DNA of 64,000 nt from Ignavibacteria bacterium (GCA_030684555.1 JAUXVN010000128.1:1-64000), one strand, 5' to 3'; counted from the stretch's first letter, positions 34,820-44,714 are shown. A program made the numbers and translations. Notes: a model not told the origin generated them from the sequence alone.

Positions 34820-37055
34820 AATTTTTCCATTGGAATTGAGATTTTTATTTTAGTTCCTTTCGGGTCATTCGATTTGATTTCGATTTCACCGTTTAACATC
34901 TGAACCCGCTCATCATATTTCTCAAGCCGAATCCTTCTTTAGATTTTTCTTTTTTCGAATTTTCTATACCTTTTCCGTCGTCAGCAATTGTAACTAATAT
35001 TTTGTCATTATTATTCTTTATTTCTAAAAGGGCGTTGCTTGCTTCAGAGTGCTTCAAAATGTTATTTACCGCTTCTTGAATAATTCTGAATAAGTTAATT
35101 TCATTCTCTTTACTAAGTTTATTATCTATTTGTTCAATGTTGAATTTAAAATCGGTTTTAGAGGTAGCCCCGGACTGCTCCAAAGTAGTTATAATTGTAT
35201 CAGTTAAACCCAATCTTTCAAGATGAGCGGGTCTTAAGTTAAATGCAATTTCTTTAGTTGTATCTAAAACGATCGAACTCAATTTATCAATTTCAGAAAA
35301 TTGTTTTTTTAAGTTTTCGTCAAGAGCATCATTCTGTAATCCGAGTAAAGCTCTATTTTTTATAAGAAGAACATTTTGCCCCAAACCATCATGTAAATCC
35401 CCCGCTATTCTTTTTCGTTCTTCCTCTTGATAATGAATCAACTGTTTTGTAAAAGACTGTTGTTCAGCAATTTGAATTTTAATTTCTTCTTCTTCCTTAA
35501 TATCAGAAATATCTTGAACGGTACCTGAAAGTTTTTCAATAACCCCATGTTCATTTCTCATAACTATTTTTTTTAATTTAATCCACTTCGGGTTATTATT
35601 GAAAATTAGTCGCACTTCAATCATATTTTCAGAAATATTATCTTCACTCAAATCGAAAAATCGTTCAAACTTAAATTTATCATCAGTATGAATATTATAA
35701 AGTATCATTTCTAAACCAATACTTTTAGTATTCGGAATATTGAATATGATATAGAATTGTTCTGAGAATGTTAATTGATTATTAAGTGGATTTAATTCCC
35801 AATTAGCAAGTTGAGCAGTAGATTGTGCATCTTTAAGATTCCGTTCACTTTCTAACAAAATATTATTTAGTTTTTCCAACTCAGCCTGTTTTGCCAGAAC
35901 ATGCATGTTTTGGGAATCAAGTAGAGTGTTGACTTTTTTAAGTTTACGATTAATTAAATAGACATAAAAAAGCATTATCGCTATAAAACTAATTGCAAAA
36001 ATTAGCAGCAAGTTGAATTCCTTCTGAAATGAAAAACTTTTTGAAAGGTTTTGCTGTTCTTCTTTTAAATGTTGATTTTCAAAGGTTTTTCTTTCCGAGT
36101 CATATTTGACTTTAAGTTCGCTCAACTGCAGTGAAGACCGCTCCAGATACAAACTTTCGGTTATTCCTTTTGTTATTTGCATGTAGTTTGCGGATTTTTT
36201 CCAATTACCTTGTAATCTGTAAATTCTCGCTAAATTTTCATAAACATTTCTCAAAAGAGTTTTATATCTCTCTTTTTTACTTATAACAAGTGTTCGGTTA
36301 AAAATATTTAACGCACTTTTATAATCACCTTGCTTTACGTATCTATAACCTAGATTGTTAAGGTAAAGAACCAGAAGCCAATTGTCACCGATTGATTCAG
36401 CAATTTTAATTGATTCTTCCAACTTACCGGCAGCATTCAGGAAATTAGCGAGATAATATTTATGTGATTTATCCTGGGGGTTTTCTGCAATAACAAGAGA
36501 CTGAATTGTTAAAGCTTTTTCGAGAAATTCCTTTTTCTCATCTTCATTTTTTGCCAGCATCCACTTAACATAGAATACAAGTGCAAGTGATTCATAATCT
36601 TTAGAATTTTTTAGTAATTCATCGACTTCTGAAAAATAATCTTCAAGCGGAAGCAGGTCGGCAAAGTAATATGCTCGTCGCAGTTTCAGTTTAGTTTTTG
36701 CAATGTTCAAAGTATCCTTTGCAGATTCAAAAATCCTTAAGGCTTTGAAATAGGAGTCGAGAGCATAATCATAAATGGATGTTGTAAAATAGATATCACC
36801 GATTTTAACATGAATTTTTGCTGCTTGAAGCGTATCTGATTTTTCAACCTCTCTTTTTAAGTCTGATTGAAACTTCTTTATTAAAGAATTATTACTTATT
36901 CCGAGTATGGTAAATTCGGTATTGATAATTCGCCGAATATCATCATGCTGATCAAAAGGGTTGTAAATTTCTAAACTGTCCGTAACACTCTGCGGAGTCA
37001 CAGAAATGAAACAGCCAACCGTTAACCAAATGAGAAATACATTTTTAATTGTCAA
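34816..37055 (-). CDS. TPR-PAS sensor histidine kinase, frameshifted near the C-terminus
   Basis: Sensor kinase (HisKA_3 class). The readable frame has 720 residues and stops at 34893. It has an N-terminal signal segment, TPR repeats (about 60-300), a transmembrane helix near 350-370, a PAS-like domain at about 410-520, His555 in RKRIAGDLHDGLGQ, an N-box (EAVNNILKHSEAS), G1 (DDGKGIEN) and G2 (EGFGLRNM). Directly after NMM the frame runs into a stop. One extra base near 34911 would restore ERVQMLNGEIEIKSND...ISIPMEKL and end at 34816 with an ATGA overlap onto the regulator gene. So the true gene is about 32 residues longer, and a one-base deletion, real or technical, breaks it. The signal is unknown. 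Confidence 0.85.
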
Positions 37056-37609
37056 AAACCTTGGACTCCTAATTAATATAAGTTCGGAATGATGGTTCAG
37101 TTATTTTCTACTAAAAATTGATGCAAATATAAATTATATATTTTAATATCTGTCATTACAGAGGAAGAAAATTAGTTATTTCTTTATGATGTGGGAGATG
37201 GAATATCCTATGCCAAATCAAAATATGCTGCAGATGGCAACTTACATTTTCTTGTAGAGGGAAAGTTGTCACGGAGGAAAGGATTAACGTTTGTCTATTT
37301 TAGAAGTTAATAAAATAAATATTCGTCCGCATTAGGTGGGATTAATCCCCGTTTAGCCGGGCACGCTTGTTCGAAAATCGTGTCCAAAAAATCAAGAATT
37401 TAATTGAGGAGACTATCCAATCGATGATTGTACTTTTAAGTTTCGTTTTACAGGTTTATGTATTAATCAACCGTCTCACCCCAAAGATGTAGTTCCTTTT
37501 TCATCCCATCGAACGATTGTTTTGGCTTTATTCCGATGATAGTTTAAAATCGAATTTGAAGTAATAACTTCAAAAAAAAATATCAACCCAATTTTTAAGG
37601 AGAACATCG
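37056..37609. other. Upstream region of bacterioferritin, no gene seen
   Basis: 554 bases without a convincing reading frame. The last part holds AAGGAG 8 bases before the bfr ATG and an AT-rich promoter-like stretch (ATTGTTTTGG ... GATAGTTTAA near 37515-37545) resembling the Bacteroidota TTTG and TAnnTTTG elements, though the spacing is uncertain. No IRE-like or riboswitch structure was recognised. Confidence 0.4.
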
Positions 37610-38089
37610 ATGAAAGGTAATGAAAAATTAATTACGGTTTTAAATTCGCTTCTGGCAGATGAACTTACTGCCATTAATCAGTACATGGTACATTCCGAGA
37701 TGTGTGAAAACTGGGGTTATAATAAACTTCACCTCGCTATTAGAAAACAGGCAATGGATGAAATGCACCACGCCGAATGGCTTATCGAACGAATCATTTT
37801 TTTTGATAGTGCTCCAACAGTGTCTAAACTCAATTCTATAAAGATCGGTAAAACTGTTTCGGAAATGATTCGTAACGACGACCAAGATGAACTTGATGCG
37901 GTACACTCTTATAATGAAGCAATCAAACTTGCCCGTGAGGTTGATGATCAAGGGACTGTTGACCTACTATCCAAAATTCTTAAAATGGAAGAAGGTCATG
38001 TTGATTGGGCTGAAATACAACGTGCACAGATTGATCAAATGGGTATGGAAAATTATTTAGTCAATCAAACTGAAAGTCCGGCTAGTTAA
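37610..38089 (+). CDS. bfr: Bacterioferritin
   Basis: Iron-storage ferritin of 159 residues, forming 24-subunit cages that oxidise Fe(II) and store ferric mineral in the cytoplasm. It starts MKGNEKLITVLNSLLADELTAINQY, very close to the canonical bacterioferritin N-terminus. All diiron ligands are visible: Glu18, Glu51, His54, Glu94, Glu127 and His130 (EEGH). Met52 in DEMHHAEW is the haem-binding methionine between subunits, which separates Bfr from ferritin Ftn. AAGGAG stands 8 bases before the ATG, a strong ribosome-binding site. The gene is followed 100 bases later by the polyketide synthase operon but is probably a separate unit. Confidence 0.95.
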   Translation: MKGNEKLITVLNSLLADELTAINQYMVHSEMCENWGYNKLHLAIRKQAMDEMHHAEWLIERIIFFDSAPTVSKLNSIKIGKTVSEMIRNDDQDELDAVHSYNEAIKLAREVDDQGTVDLLSKILKMEEGHVDWAEIQRAQIDQMGMENYLVNQTESPAS

Positions 38090-38189
38090 ATCTTTGCGTT
38101 TCATCGAAACAAGTCCAAGAGGTTTTGACTCTGGGAAATTATAAAGAAAGACAAACTAAAAAAATTGTAACATTGGGAATTATAAAATT

Positions 38190-39254
38190 ATGCCTTCATT
38201 AGCATCCGTATCGAAAATTGATTTTCCTTTTAAAGTTGATCAACAAAAAGTAAAACAATATGCCAAGGAATTATTTGCACCATCTTTTCCGCAAGTGGAA
38301 AGAATGATGAGTGCTTTTGATAACACAGAAATAAAAACAAGAAATTTTTGCAAACCACTTGATTACTATTCCACTCTCCATACATTCCAGGAACATAATG
38401 CAGAATATATTAAGGTCTCTCTTGAATATTCTGTTAAAGCAATTGAAGAATGTATTTCTTCAGCACAAATTAATAAGAATGAAATCACAGATATAATCTT
38501 TATTTCAACTACAGGACTTTCCACACCGAGTTTAGATGCACTCATCATTAACGAAATGAAACTGAACCAGAATATCAGCCGCACTCCAATATTCGGCTTA
38601 GGCTGTGCGGGAGGTGTTGCGGGTTTTTCAAAAGCGAGCATTCTGGCAAAAGCTAATCCTGATGCGGTTGTGTTACTTGTAACTGTGGAATTGTGTTCTT
38701 TGACTTTTTTACGAAATGATTTCAGCAAAAGTAATTTCATCGGATCAAGTTTGTTTGCTGACGGTGTTGCTGCATGCATTATTACCGGAGATAACCATAC
38801 AAATAAAACAAAAAACGCAATTACTTTTCTTGCCACACAAAGCAAATTGTATTATGATACACTTGATGTGATGGGATGGGAATTTCTTGACAAGGGATTT
38901 AAGGTTTTATTTTCACAAGATATCCCAACTATCATATCAGAAAATATTAGGAACGATGTTGATTCATTTTTAGAAAAACATCAATTGACACTTTCAGATA
39001 TAAAGAATTTTATTTTTCATCCCGGAGGTAAAAAAGTATTAACAGCTTATGAAGAGGCATTATCGGTAGAGGGAGATTTTCTGAAAAATACAAGAGAAGT
39101 GATGAAGGATTACGGCAACATGTCCAGTGTTACCGTTCTATATGTATTGGAAAGATTCTTTTCTCAAGGTTATGAAGAAGGTTACGGATTAATGTTGTCT
39201 ATGGGCCCGGGTTTCTCGAGTGAAATGCTTTTGCTTAAAATGAATAAAAACTAA
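38190..39254 (+). CDS. Type III polyketide synthase (alkylpyrone/chalcone synthase-like)
   Basis: Homodimeric ketosynthase of 354 residues that would extend an acyl-CoA starter with malonyl-CoA and cyclise the product to a pyrone or resorcinol. The catalytic triad is seen at Cys139 (GLGCAGGVAGF), His277 (FIFHPGGKKVL) and Asn310 (YGNMSSVTV). The C-terminal GYGLMLSMGPGFSSEMLLL is the family's closing signature. FabH-like KAS III enzymes share the triad but not this ending, so type III PKS is preferred. One base separates its stop from the ATG of an ICMT-like methyltransferase, the partner that methylates alkylpyrones in the Bacillus BpsA-BpsB pair. The chain length of the product cannot be read. 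Confidence 0.92.
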   Translation: MPSLASVSKIDFPFKVDQQKVKQYAKELFAPSFPQVERMMSAFDNTEIKTRNFCKPLDYYSTLHTFQEHNAEYIKVSLEYSVKAIEECISSAQINKNEITDIIFISTTGLSTPSLDALIINEMKLNQNISRTPIFGLGCAGGVAGFSKASILAKANPDAVVLLVTVELCSLTFLRNDFSKSNFIGSSLFADGVAACIITGDNHTNKTKNAITFLATQSKLYYDTLDVMGWEFLDKGFKVLFSQDIPTIISENIRNDVDSFLEKHQLTLSDIKNFIFHPGGKKVLTAYEEALSVEGDFLKNTREVMKDYGNMSSVTVLYVLERFFSQGYEEGYGLMLSMGPGFSSEMLLLKMNKN

Positions 39255-39255
39255 A

Positions 39256-39768
39256 ATGACTTTCCTTCTTTTCATATCGTTTATCATTCTTTTGCGGATC
39301 GGGGAATTATTACTTTCTAAAAGAAATGAGAAATGGCTTTTGCAAAATGGTGCAATTGAATATGGAGAAAAGCATTATCCGTTTATTGTAGTTCTGCATG
39401 TTTCGTTTATAGTCTCATTGATATTTGAATATTCCATGCTGCAAACTGTATCATATAGTTCCTTTCTAATCGCTTTTTATTTCTTACTCATTGCAGTTAA
39501 AATTTGGATTATTCTATCATTGGGAAAATTCTGGAACACAAAAATTTATCACATTCGGAAATTTCCCTTAATAAAAAAAGGACTGTATAAATATTTTAAA
39601 CATCCGAATTACATAATTGTAATTGCTGAAATAGCTGTTATTCCCCTGGCATTTCATCTCTATTATTCCGCAATTATTTTTTCCATACTCAATGCGATTA
39701 TGTTGTTCGTAAGAATTAATGAAGAAAATAAAGTTTTGGAAAATTGCGATGAGGTGGCATTAGTATGA
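39256..39768 (+). CDS. ICMT-family membrane methyltransferase
   Basis: Integral membrane protein of 170 residues with about five hydrophobic helices. The SAM-binding motif of the isoprenylcysteine carboxyl methyltransferase family is in the C-terminal third: LIKKGLYKYFKHPNYIIVIAEI (the conserved RHPxY-like segment) and later RINEENKVL. Without prenylated proteins in bacteria, this family usually modifies small lipids. Placed directly behind a type III polyketide synthase, the likely substrate is the alkylpyrone or alkylresorcinol hydroxyl group. It is co-transcribed with the synthase because the genes are one base apart. Confidence 0.87.
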   Translation: MTFLLFISFIILLRIGELLLSKRNEKWLLQNGAIEYGEKHYPFIVVLHVSFIVSLIFEYSMLQTVSYSSFLIAFYFLLIAVKIWIILSLGKFWNTKIYHIRKFPLIKKGLYKYFKHPNYIIVIAEIAVIPLAFHLYYSAIIFSILNAIMLFVRINEENKVLENCDEVALV

Positions 39769-39865
39769 TGGACATGAGACAATATCGTGTAAAGATAAAA
39801 TCATTTCGGTACATCATCCATGATTAACTGTAAATAAATACTAAAAAATATTTGGAGAATAAACG

Positions 39866-40020
39866 TTGGGAAAAATGAAATTAGTCGCAGCATTAGTTAT
39901 TGCGGGGATTGTTGGTCTGCAAAGTATATCGATAACAAAAGACCGGATTATGTAGAAGCATTCTGGAACCTTGTAAACTGGGAAGAAGTAACCAAAAGAT
40001 ATGAAAGCTCTTTAAAGTAA
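39866..40020 (+). pseudogene. Frameshifted small secreted protein gene
   Basis: An ORF from TTG 39866 (GGAG just upstream) or ATG 39875 encodes [18 protein letters not shown], a signal-like start, then hits a stop. In another frame, from about 39920 to the TAA at 40020, there is a good continuation, [32 protein letters not shown]. Joining the two would give a protein of about 50 residues with a frame change near 39920. I do not recognise the family, and it may be a broken gene or chance. Confidence 0.4.
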
Positions 40021-40069
40021 ATATGAAATTATTAAATCCATGATAATTAAAAAATAAAAGGTATAAAAA

Positions 40070-40906
40070 ATGAAAAATCTAACATCAAACACATTCACCA
40101 CGGAAGACGGAACAGTAATTTACTTCAAGGATTGGGGTTCTGGACAACCAGTCGTTTTCTGTCATGGATGGCCACTCAATTCTGATGCATGGGAAAGTCA
40201 GATGGTTTACTTAGCATCCAACGGTTATCGCTGCATCGCTCATGATCGCCGTGGACACGGCCGTTCGAGCCAGCCATGGAACGGTAATGATATGGACACT
40301 TACGCTGATGATCTTTCGGAACTCATCGAAACACTCGACCTGAATGGAATCACCCTGATAGGTCACTCAACAGGTGGTGGAGAAGTTGCCCGCTACATCG
40401 GACGCCATGGCACTAAACGTGTTGCCAGGGTAGTACTTATGGGTTCAGTGACACCGATAATGCTCAAGACGGATGCTAATCCCGATGGCTTGCCAATCAA
40501 AATATTCGATGACATACGTGCAGGTGTCACCGCCGATCGTTCACAGTTCTTCAAAGATATCACAACACCATTCTACGGTGCGAACAGAACGGGAGCGAAG
40601 ATTAGTCACGGTGTCCGCGATGCATTCTGGTTTCAGGCAATGCAAGGTGGTCTTAAAAACGAGCTAGACAGCATAAAGGCGTTTTCCGAATCGAACTTCA
40701 CCGAAGACCTTAAAAAGTTCGATATACCGACATTAATTATTCACGGCGATGACGATCAGATTGTGCCAATCGGCGCTTCCGCTCACGTATCGGTACAACT
40801 CATCAAAGACGCGACACTGAAAATTTACCCTAATGGTCCGCATGGTCTTGCAGACACGTTTAAAGACAAGCTCAACGCCGATTTACTGGAATTCATTAAA
40901 TCATGA
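40070..40906 (+). CDS. Alpha/beta hydrolase of the non-haem haloperoxidase/arylesterase type
   Basis: Enzyme of 278 residues with the cofactor-free haloperoxidase fold. The oxyanion region is [15 protein letters not shown], the nucleophile Ser100 lies in [19 protein letters not shown], the acid near 227 in [12 protein letters not shown], and the catalytic His in [14 protein letters not shown] near 258. Such proteins are esterases that can also form peracids; the halogenating activity in the name is a side reaction. Base composition is noticeably richer in G and C than its neighbours, with codons such as CGC and GGC, which suggests recent transfer. No signal peptide is seen, so it is cytoplasmic. 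Confidence 0.9.
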   Translation: MKNLTSNTFTTEDGTVIYFKDWGSGQPVVFCHGWPLNSDAWESQMVYLASNGYRCIAHDRRGHGRSSQPWNGNDMDTYADDLSELIETLDLNGITLIGHSTGGGEVARYIGRHGTKRVARVVLMGSVTPIMLKTDANPDGLPIKIFDDIRAGVTADRSQFFKDITTPFYGANRTGAKISHGVRDAFWFQAMQGGLKNELDSIKAFSESNFTEDLKKFDIPTLIIHGDDDQIVPIGASAHVSVQLIKDATLKIYPNGPHGLADTFKDKLNADLLEFIKS

Positions 40907-40962
40907 TCCTGCTTTGTTAATGCCGTTACCAAACAGAAAAATGTCGTGCTCATTGGTAATAA

Positions 40963-41105
40963 ACTGAAGTTACGCACTTTGTGATTTCTTAGTGTCTTTG
41001 TGCCTTGGTGGCAAAAGAAAACATAAGAAATTGAGCCACAAAGGCACTAAGTCACCAAGTTTCATTAAAATAATTCACAAAATTTAATTCATGTGTATCG
41101 TCAGT
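40963..41105. repeat. MITE-like element, copy 1
   Basis: A 143-base element with terminal arms ACTGAAGTTACGCA on the left and a weaker TGTGTATCGTCAGT on the right. Internally a long imperfect hairpin pairs CTTAGTGTCTTTGTGCCTTG with a CAAAGGCACTAAG-type arm. It is about 90 percent identical by eye to the copy at 42553-42696 on the other side of the peroxidase gene, and contains no coding sequence. Confidence 0.82.
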
Positions 41106-41143
41106 AATTAAAAAAATAATTATAAGTTAAGGAGTTATATAAA

Positions 41144-42532
41144 ATGAACAACCAACAAAACATTCTTTTTAAGTTGATGTGCGCCTGCATTATTTTCATA
41201 GTTGTGTTTGCCCCTTCAGTCGCCTTTACGCAACAAGGGAAAATTATTTCAAGTTATGGTCCGACTAATCAGACTGAAACTTTCGATCAAATTAAAGCGG
41301 CGCGTATGGCTGTTAAATCTGAGCGCGCAAAACAGCATATGGAAATGTTAAACTCCCGTTATGATCTTTCAAAGAAAACTACTGCTGAAACCGTCATGTC
41401 AGGAGGAAAACCTATTCCAATAGGACCGACAGCCAACCTTAACGGAGTAACATGGGAACAGCTAAATAAAATGACTCCGGAACAAATCAAAGAGAAGGGA
41501 ATTTTTCCGTATAAACCCTTACCGTTTCCTGATCATGCGGAAGGTGGAATGCTCTTTCCGGTGATGATAACTAAACCGCTTCCAAGATTAGTTCGCTTTG
41601 ATTTGGATTTCGATCTACCCGAACATATTCTTCCTGACCCGGCTCCGGCAATTTACCTGACAACCCGTCCAGACCTTGGTGATGTAGCAAAGGGAGAACT
41701 GATCACAATCGACAATTACTATGAAATTTTTAACGGAATTCTAAATCCAAAACAACTTGAAGGTTTACGCCTCCTGGTAACTCAGTTTCCACAACAACAA
41801 TTCAACGCTACGGAAGACAGACGAACAGACAATCACGATGGTAAGCTGGGCGTAACATGTTTTGACTGTCATGCCAACGGTCATAGCAATGGAGCCACTC
41901 ATCTTGTTGGAGACATCCGACCTCAAGAATTTCGCCATCGTATTGAAACGCCAACATTGCGGGGAGTCAATATCCAACGCTTGTTCGGTTCGCAGCGTGC
42001 TATGAAAACGGTTGAAGATTTCACCGAGTTTGAACAGCGTGCTGCATATTTTGATGGAGACCATGTTATGGCTGCTAAAAAAGGTGTGAACGTTTTAGAG
42101 AGAGGTTCGCAGGTACATTTCATGGCGGAATTTATGGCGATCCTTGATTTTCCTCCGTCACCTAAACTAAATATTTACGGCAAACTTGATCAGACAAAAG
42201 CTACTCCAGGTGAATTACGCGGTGAGGCGCTTTTTAACGGCAAGGCTCAATGCGTTTCTTGTCATCCCGCACCATACTATACTGATAACAGTATGCATGA
42301 CCTGAAGGCTGAACGTTTTTATAAACAGGAACTCGCAAATGGAATGATGATGGCGCACGACGGCAAAATCAAAACATTCCCTTTGAGAGGAATAAAAGAT
42401 TCTCCACCTTATATGCACGACGGAAGGTGTTTTACCCTTGAAGATATTGTAGAGTATTTTAATCTGATTCAACAACTCGATTTGAAATCCGAGGAGAAGA
42501 AAGATCTTGTTGCTTTCATGCGCGCTTTATAG
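41144..42532 (+). CDS. Di-haem cytochrome c peroxidase / MauG-family protein
   Basis: Exported protein of 462 residues. A signal peptide (about 1-29: LMCACIIFIVVFAPSVAFTQ) sends it to the periplasm. Two haem-binding sites are visible: Cys239-x-x-Cys242-His243 in CFDCHANG and Cys370-x-x-Cys373-His374 in CVSCHPAP. Further family segments are FRHRIETPTLRGVNIQRLFG and FPLRGIKDSPPYMHDGRCFTLEDIVEYFN, the latter holding the distal methionine/histidine region. It should use electrons from a small cytochrome to reduce hydrogen peroxide, or perform MauG-like chemistry. AAGGAG stands about 12 bases before the start. MITE-like repeats lie just upstream and just downstream. Confidence 0.92.
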   Translation: MNNQQNILFKLMCACIIFIVVFAPSVAFTQQGKIISSYGPTNQTETFDQIKAARMAVKSERAKQHMEMLNSRYDLSKKTTAETVMSGGKPIPIGPTANLNGVTWEQLNKMTPEQIKEKGIFPYKPLPFPDHAEGGMLFPVMITKPLPRLVRFDLDFDLPEHILPDPAPAIYLTTRPDLGDVAKGELITIDNYYEIFNGILNPKQLEGLRLLVTQFPQQQFNATEDRRTDNHDGKLGVTCFDCHANGHSNGATHLVGDIRPQEFRHRIETPTLRGVNIQRLFGSQRAMKTVEDFTEFEQRAAYFDGDHVMAAKKGVNVLERGSQVHFMAEFMAILDFPPSPKLNIYGKLDQTKATPGELRGEALFNGKAQCVSCHPAPYYTDNSMHDLKAERFYKQELANGMMMAHDGKIKTFPLRGIKDSPPYMHDGRCFTLEDIVEYFNLIQQLDLKSEEKKDLVAFMRAL

Positions 42533-42552
42533 AAAAAGATATTTCATAAATA

Positions 42553-42696
42553 ACTGAAGTTACACACTTTGTGATTTCTTAGTGTCTTTGTGACTTGGTG
42601 GCAAAAGAAAACAAAAGAAATTGAGCCACAAAGGCACTAAGTCACCAAGTTTCACTAAAAATAATTCACAAAATTCAACTCATGCGTAACTTCAGT
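42553..42696. repeat. MITE-like element, copy 2
   Basis: A 144-base element whose arms ACTGAAGTTACACA and TGCGTAACTTCAGT are complementary over 13 of 14 positions, with the same internal hairpin as copy 1. It starts 20 bases after the peroxidase stop codon and ends 25 bases before the acetolactate synthase gene. Confidence 0.85.
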
Positions 42697-42721
42697 AACT
42701 AATTGTAATGGAACAAATTGA

Positions 42722-44362
42722 ATGAAGACTTCAGACCTATTTATTAAATTATTGGAAAATGAAGGGGTGAAATACATTTTCGGCATACCCGGCGAAGAAA
42801 ACCTTGACTTCCTAAATTCTCTGAAGAATTCAACAATAAAATTGATTTTAACACGGCATGAACAAGGCGCCGGTTTTATGGCGGCTACTTACGGAAGATT
42901 AACCGGCAAACCGGGAGTTTGTTTATCTACATTGGGACCCGGCGCTACAAATCTAGTTACACCTGCTGCTTACGCACAATTGGGTGGAATGCCAATGGTA
43001 ATGATTACCGGACAGAAACCAATTAAAAAAAGTAAACAAGGTAAATTTCAGGTTCTGGATATTGTTGACATGATGCGTCCCCTAACTAAATACACTCACA
43101 GAATTGTGGATGGGAATAATCTCCCATCCGTTGTGCGGGAAGCATTTAGAACAGCAGAACAAGAAAGACCGGGCGCAGTACATATTGAATTACCGGAAGA
43201 TATAGCGTCGGAGGAAGTTGATTTTAGATTTTTCGACATTCACCCAATCCAAAGACCTATTGCTGATAGCAAAGCAATTGAACAAGCTTCTGAAATAATA
43301 AAAAAATCTAAGCTGCCGCTGTTACTAATCGGTGCAGGAGCCAATAGAGAAATAACTTCCGGTTCTTTAACAAAATTTATTGAAAAGACTGGGATTTATT
43401 TTTTCAATACACAAATGGGAAAGGGAGTAATTGATGAAAGACATCCATTGTTTTTAGGTACAGCAGCATTATCTGCTGATGACTTTGTTCACTGTGCAAT
43501 TGAGAAAGCCGATTTAATAATTAACGTGGGACATGATGTAGTTGAAAAACCTCCTTTTTTTATGGAAGAAGGAAAAACAAAAGTAATCCACATTAATTTT
43601 TTCCCGGCTGAAGTTGATGATGTTTACTTCCCTCAATCAGAAATAGTCGGTGATATCGCTACTTCGATAAATAAATTAACCGACATGCTTTCTAAACAAT
43701 CGCATTGGGATTTTTCTTTCTATGGCAGAGTAAAAGCGGAAGTCGATTTACACCTACCGAAATATTTTGAAGATAACAGATTCCCGGTTTTGCCACAAAG
43801 AATTGTAAAGGGTGTAAGAGATACAATGCCTGCGGATGGTATAGTTACTCTTGATAATGGAATATATAAAATATGGTTTGCAAGAAACTATCAAACCTAT
43901 CAACCTAAAACACTTTTATTGGACAATGCCCTTGCTGCAATGGGAGCCGGTCTTCCTTCTGCAATTGCTGCTAAAATTGTTTATCCAAATAAAAAAGTGC
44001 TTGCGGTTTGTGGAGACGGCGGTTTCATGATGAATTCTCAAGAGTTAGAAACTGCAGTAAGGTTAAAATTAAATTTAGTAGTAATCATTCTAAATGATGG
44101 TTCTTACGGAATGATTGAACTGGCACAAGAGAAATTAGGCTTCGAAAATTTTGGACTTACTTTTGGAAATCCCGATTTCGTAAAATACGCTGAGAGTTAT
44201 GGGGCGTATGGTCATAGAATAACTAAAACTGAAAACTTGAATGCTAAACTTGATGAATGCCTCAATACAAACGGTGTTCATGTTATAGATGTTCCCGTTG
44301 ATTATTCTCTTAACTATACAATCCTTCATAAAGAAATTAAGGAAAAAACCTGCACGATTTAA
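42722..44362 (+). CDS. Thiamine-diphosphate enzyme, acetolactate synthase-like
   Basis: ThDP-dependent enzyme of 546 residues that would condense two pyruvates to acetolactate. The N-terminal ThDP domain has the activating Glu47 in TRHEQGAGFMA, the central domain is at about 185-335, and the C-terminal ThDP-binding motif is GDGGFMMNSQELETAVRLKLNLVVIILND near 430-458. There is no neighbouring regulatory (small) subunit gene, so this is nearer the catabolic AlsS type or a related 2-oxoacid enzyme than the biosynthetic IlvB/IlvN pair. No acetolactate decarboxylase gene is in the window. The segment MGKGVIDERHPLFLGTAALSADDFVH is characteristic of this group. Confidence 0.9.
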   Translation: MKTSDLFIKLLENEGVKYIFGIPGEENLDFLNSLKNSTIKLILTRHEQGAGFMAATYGRLTGKPGVCLSTLGPGATNLVTPAAYAQLGGMPMVMITGQKPIKKSKQGKFQVLDIVDMMRPLTKYTHRIVDGNNLPSVVREAFRTAEQERPGAVHIELPEDIASEEVDFRFFDIHPIQRPIADSKAIEQASEIIKKSKLPLLLIGAGANREITSGSLTKFIEKTGIYFFNTQMGKGVIDERHPLFLGTAALSADDFVHCAIEKADLIINVGHDVVEKPPFFMEEGKTKVIHINFFPAEVDDVYFPQSEIVGDIATSINKLTDMLSKQSHWDFSFYGRVKAEVDLHLPKYFEDNRFPVLPQRIVKGVRDTMPADGIVTLDNGIYKIWFARNYQTYQPKTLLLDNALAAMGAGLPSAIAAKIVYPNKKVLAVCGDGGFMMNSQELETAVRLKLNLVVIILNDGSYGMIELAQEKLGFENFGLTFGNPDFVKYAESYGAYGHRITKTENLNAKLDECLNTNGVHVIDVPVDYSLNYTILHKEIKEKTCTI

Positions 44363-44479
44363 TAAATAAATTGAATGATGCAACCCGTTATAAATAGGCT
44401 TCAATTTGAATCGAAAGTAAATTATTTCAAATTAAAAAAGAGGTTTTCCATTAATGAATAAGAAGAAGAGAAAAAAACG

Positions 44480-44700
44480 TTACTTAACTACTATTTCCCC
44501 TTTAAAAGCTTTCTGCATCTCTGCAAAATTTGTGTAGCTCGAAACTCTGTTTCGACAATAGGAATATTTGCGAAACATAATTTCGCATTACACCGACTCA
44601 CCTTTAAACGCTTTTTGCATTAAGCTTTGAAAAAGATTTTCTAACTCCAACTCTGATTGTTTCTGCTTTTCTTTTAATGCTTCTGTTTTGTTTACTATCT
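44480..44700 (-). pseudogene. Duplicated 3' ends of hsdS
   Basis: On the minus strand 44588-44700 encodes VNKTEALKEKQKQS...LFQSLMQKAFKGESV and a stop, a second version of the hsdS C-terminus. A further shorter copy (44480-44518) encodes MQKAFKGEIVVK. The block 44521-44700 is a direct repeat of 44701-44880, period 180, and carries the REP-like palindromes with it. These tails lie downstream of the true hsdS stop at 44768 and are not expected to be translated. Confidence 0.75.
44535..44586. repeat. REP-like palindrome pair, hsdS region copy A
   Basis: GTAG leads into TCGAAACTCTGTTTCGA (44539-44555), followed by a second palindrome, GCGAAACATAATTTCGC (44570-44586). It is of the same family as the palindromes in hsdM and in the RAYT gene. 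Confidence 0.8.
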
Positions 44701-44714
44701 CTGCAAAATTTGTG

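Noticed and set aside
38366-38845. 159-codon ORF opposite the polyketide synthase
   Set aside because: It is the antisense shadow of a strongly conserved enzyme; no own family features.
38190-39254. FabH-type ketoacyl-ACP synthase III
   Set aside because: The C-terminal GPGFSSE signature and the ICMT partner favour a type III polyketide synthase.
40070-40906. Metal-dependent chloroperoxidase
   Set aside because: The triad and fold are those of cofactor-free alpha/beta hydrolases; no haem or vanadium ligands.
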